A DNA stretch of 6,379 nucleotides from Moraxellaceae bacterium. Lineage in GTDB: Bacteria > Pseudomonadota > Gammaproteobacteria > Pseudomonadales > Moraxellaceae. The notes beneath the pieces were generated by a model, which was not told the DNA's origin, did no database searches, and saw only the letters and a list, made by a program, of their open reading frames with translations. This document shows positions 4,761 through 6,379 of this stretch, one piece after another. A program made the translations under genes and the position numbers. The DNA lies in assembly GCA_014378805.1 (NCBI GenBank), contig JACMMY010000215.1:1-6379 (forward strand), in the 5' to 3' direction. Positions within the stretch are counted from its first letter, which is position 1. Each line of letters begins with the position of its first letter.

Positions 4761-6379
4761 TTACCAAGCAACAGGAGCGGGTGGTGATGCTGTAAAGGAG
4801 TAAGTTTGTCCTGCGCCAGACATCAATGTTGTGAAAAGTCCAGTCCAGACGCCACAACCTGTCATTGGTGCAAAGGTTGTTGTGCCAGTGAAGGTCAATT
4901 TACCATTACCCAATGATGAAATTGGACCATCAAAGTGAATTGGGAAGTTCGCTGGTGAAGAGAGTTTACATCCAAACGGAATTTGTATTGGACCTACGCC
5001 TGCTGAAACAACGTTGATATTGACATACGCATTACCATGTACATGCAATTGCCCTGCAGTATCTAAACTTGCAGTACCTGAGAGTGGACCTGCTGGAGTG
5101 ACTTCAAGCGCAACTTGCAAAGGTAAACCGATGTTCAGATTTGTTTGAAATGCAGGTATTGAAAGTGAACCAGTAATGGTTTGTGCTGTCATATCAGTTG
5201 TTGCAGTAAGGGTTGATGTGCTTGGTAAGACGACATTTTGTTGTAATGTTTTCAGACCAATCGTTGCATCTAAGCGCCAGTTCTTCAAAGACACAATAAA
5301 GTTTCCGCCGCCTGGATTTGCGGTAGAGGTTGGAGTCGCAGCCAATTCGATACAGTTACCAACCGTTAGTTTGTTATTAAAACGATCATTCAGCCATGAT
5401 AAGACGTGCGGTGCGGCTTGAAACTGAGTAGCGATATGCTCGCTCGGATAGAGTGCAAAAGTTACATTACTGTATTTGCTACAATAGTTTTTTTTCAGTG
5501 TGATCGCTTGGTTGAGTGGAATAAATTCATCAGCTTGGCCATGGTATTGATAGAACGGAACTGAAGGTTTTCCAGTACCTAGATTTTGAGCAGTCAGGGT
5601 TTGACCAATACTAGGCACTGCCACAAGTTGAGCCAATGTCTGATTGTTTGCCGTATATTGTGAGATGTTTTTGTTCATGTAGGTGAACAGAGACTGGAAT
5701 ACACATTGATTTTTTGCTTGCGTAATCGCGGCTTGACCTGACGCGTTGGTCAATGTGTTCAGAGGAATCTGAGTCGGATATTGTGTCGCTAAACCGATTA
5801 CGCCTTGCAGCATAAATGACGAACCAGTACTGCCGTTGAGATAATCCGCAGTTGCGGTAAAGTTGCCTGGAACACCCCCCGCAGCAATTGCAACCAAATT
5901 GACATTTGGCGCATAACTACGTTGAAGCTCTCCCGCCCAAGATGCGGTTTGCCCACCTTGAGAATAACCCCAAATTGCTGTTTTTGCGGAGCTAGTTATT
6001 TCTCCAGAAGGGAGTTGTGTGGCAGCTTTAACGATATCTAGCACAGCATGACCTTGTGCAATACCTGCTAGATAGGTCGGTGTGCTGCCATTGGTGTATC
6101 CAGGATTATCACTGACCAATACGGCATAACCAGCAGCAATCGCGGATGCAATATTAGCATTTTCATAATCACTCCCTAAGGCCATTTGACGTGAGGGTGC
6201 ACAGTCTTGTGCCAAACCATGTGTACCAACTGCATAGTTGATGACTGGGCGTGACCCAGAACCACTCCATGCTGCAGTCGGTATAATCACTGTTCCTGAA
6301 ACGACATTCGCTGCACCAACTGCATCGGTAGAACGATACATCACGTTCCATGCCTTCGTTGCTGCAGCACCGTTACCCA
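4761..6379 (-). CDS. Secreted lipase, LIP (secretory lipase) family, N-terminus outside window
   Basis: This alpha/beta-hydrolase resembles the secretory lipase family (LIP), which hydrolyses acylglycerols or other esters. The frame runs off the right edge (539 codons inside) with GNGAAATKAWNVMYRSTDAVG, so the signal peptide and true start lie outside. The internal GTG/ATG at 6339-6344 is not the start. The likely triad is serine in GYSQGG (codon 5961-5963), aspartate in HGQADEFIP (5529-5531) and histidine in YPSEHI (5436-5438), in the usual order and spacing. After WLNDRFNNK (about 5360) come some 200 residues unlike the hydrolase core: Ser/Thr/Gly-rich, strand-forming, with cysteines, ending PPAPVAW. 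This looks like an added beta-sandwich domain of a kind I associate with exported actinobacterial proteins. The helical membrane-anchored protein gene follows downstream. The protein should be exported, but the final location is not visible. Confidence 0.85.
   Translation of the reverse strand, partial: GNGAAATKAWNVMYRSTDAVGAANVVSGTVIIPTAAWSGSGSRPVINYAVGTHGLAQDCAPSRQMALGSDYENANIASAIAAGYAVLVSDNPGYTNGSTPTYLAGIAQGHAVLDIVKAATQLPSGEITSSAKTAIWGYSQGGQTASWAGELQRSYAPNVNLVAIAAGGVPGNFTATADYLNGSTGSSFMLQGVIGLATQYPTQIPLNTLTNASGQAAITQAKNQCVFQSLFTYMNKNISQYTANNQTLAQLVAVPSIGQTLTAQNLGTGKPSVPFYQYHGQADEFIPLNQAITLKKNYCSKYSNVTFALYPSEHIATQFQAAPHVLSWLNDRFNNKLTVGNCIELAATPTSTANPGGGNFIVSLKNWRLDATIGLKTLQQNVVLPSTSTLTATTDMTAQTITGSLSIPAFQTNLNIGLPLQVALEVTPAGPLSGTASLDTAGQLHVHGNAYVNINVVSAGVGPIQIPFGCKLSSPANFPIHFDGPISSLGNGKLTFTGTTTFAPMTGCGVWTGLFTTLMSGAGQTYSFTASPPAPVAW

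Noticed and set aside
5176..5421. Open frame on the + strand opposite the lipase gene
   Set aside because: Antisense shadow; the lipase frame is clearly coding across this stretch.
6339..6344. GTG/ATG as the start of the lipase
   Set aside because: The same frame stays open and protein-like to the window edge, and a start here would remove the signal peptide and part of the enzyme.
6169..6351. Second - strand frame overlapping the lipase
   Set aside because: Out-of-frame Cys/Trp-rich shadow of the lipase, no recognisable motif.
1..6379. tRNA or rRNA genes, CRISPR array, riboswitch, or a defence system
   Set aside because: No cloverleaf-like tract, regularly spaced repeats, recognisable aptamer, or defence-type protein was seen on either strand.

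Overview
The window looks like Acinetobacter or a close Moraxellaceae relative. This rests on the moderately AT-rich base composition, a gammaproteobacterial-type EF-Tu C-terminus that ends a transcription unit, and a solute-binding gene of a kind I associate with Acinetobacter. An IS1595/IS1016-type insertion sequence fits the same host. No species-level marker is present, so this is inference from recognised protein families, not a database match.

Layout, left to right. Positions 1-128 are the last codons of tuf (EF-Tu), followed by a clean intrinsic terminator. A strong sigma70-like promoter, with a palindrome across its -35 box, then drives a rightward pair: a histidine-rich membrane fatty acid hydroxylase (sterol desaturase superfamily) and, 49 bp later, a DUF2804 protein. 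The pair ends at a long, nearly symmetrical terminator hairpin. Next is a rightward gene for a secreted solute-binding-like protein (DUF6091 type). It starts at TTG and is broken by one in-frame amber codon (2570-2572); the rest of the frame is intact to 3283. Directly behind it lies a decayed IS1595-family (IS1016-like) element (about 3302-3946). Its leftward transposase has lost an internal block and carries two homopolymer frameshifts.

The right part is a leftward unit. A large exported lipase (LIP/secretory lipase type, catalytic Ser/Asp/His visible, with an extra beta-rich C-terminal domain) enters from the right edge, its N-terminus outside the window. It is followed after a 108 bp gap, which holds a perfect 9 bp stem-loop, by a membrane-anchored helical periplasmic protein of 215 aa. 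That protein has the layout of a lipase foldase but not its signature motif.

Apart from tuf and the IS, the content leans toward lipid handling: a fatty acid hydroxylase, DUF2804, and a secreted lipase with a possible accessory protein. The best candidate for something not well described is the lipase plus small membrane-anchored helical protein. The amber-interrupted binding-protein gene and the palindromic operator in front of the hydroxylase are the next most useful leads. No stretch longer than about 240 bases lacks a gene or element; the longest, 2055-2290, holds terminators and a putative promoter.
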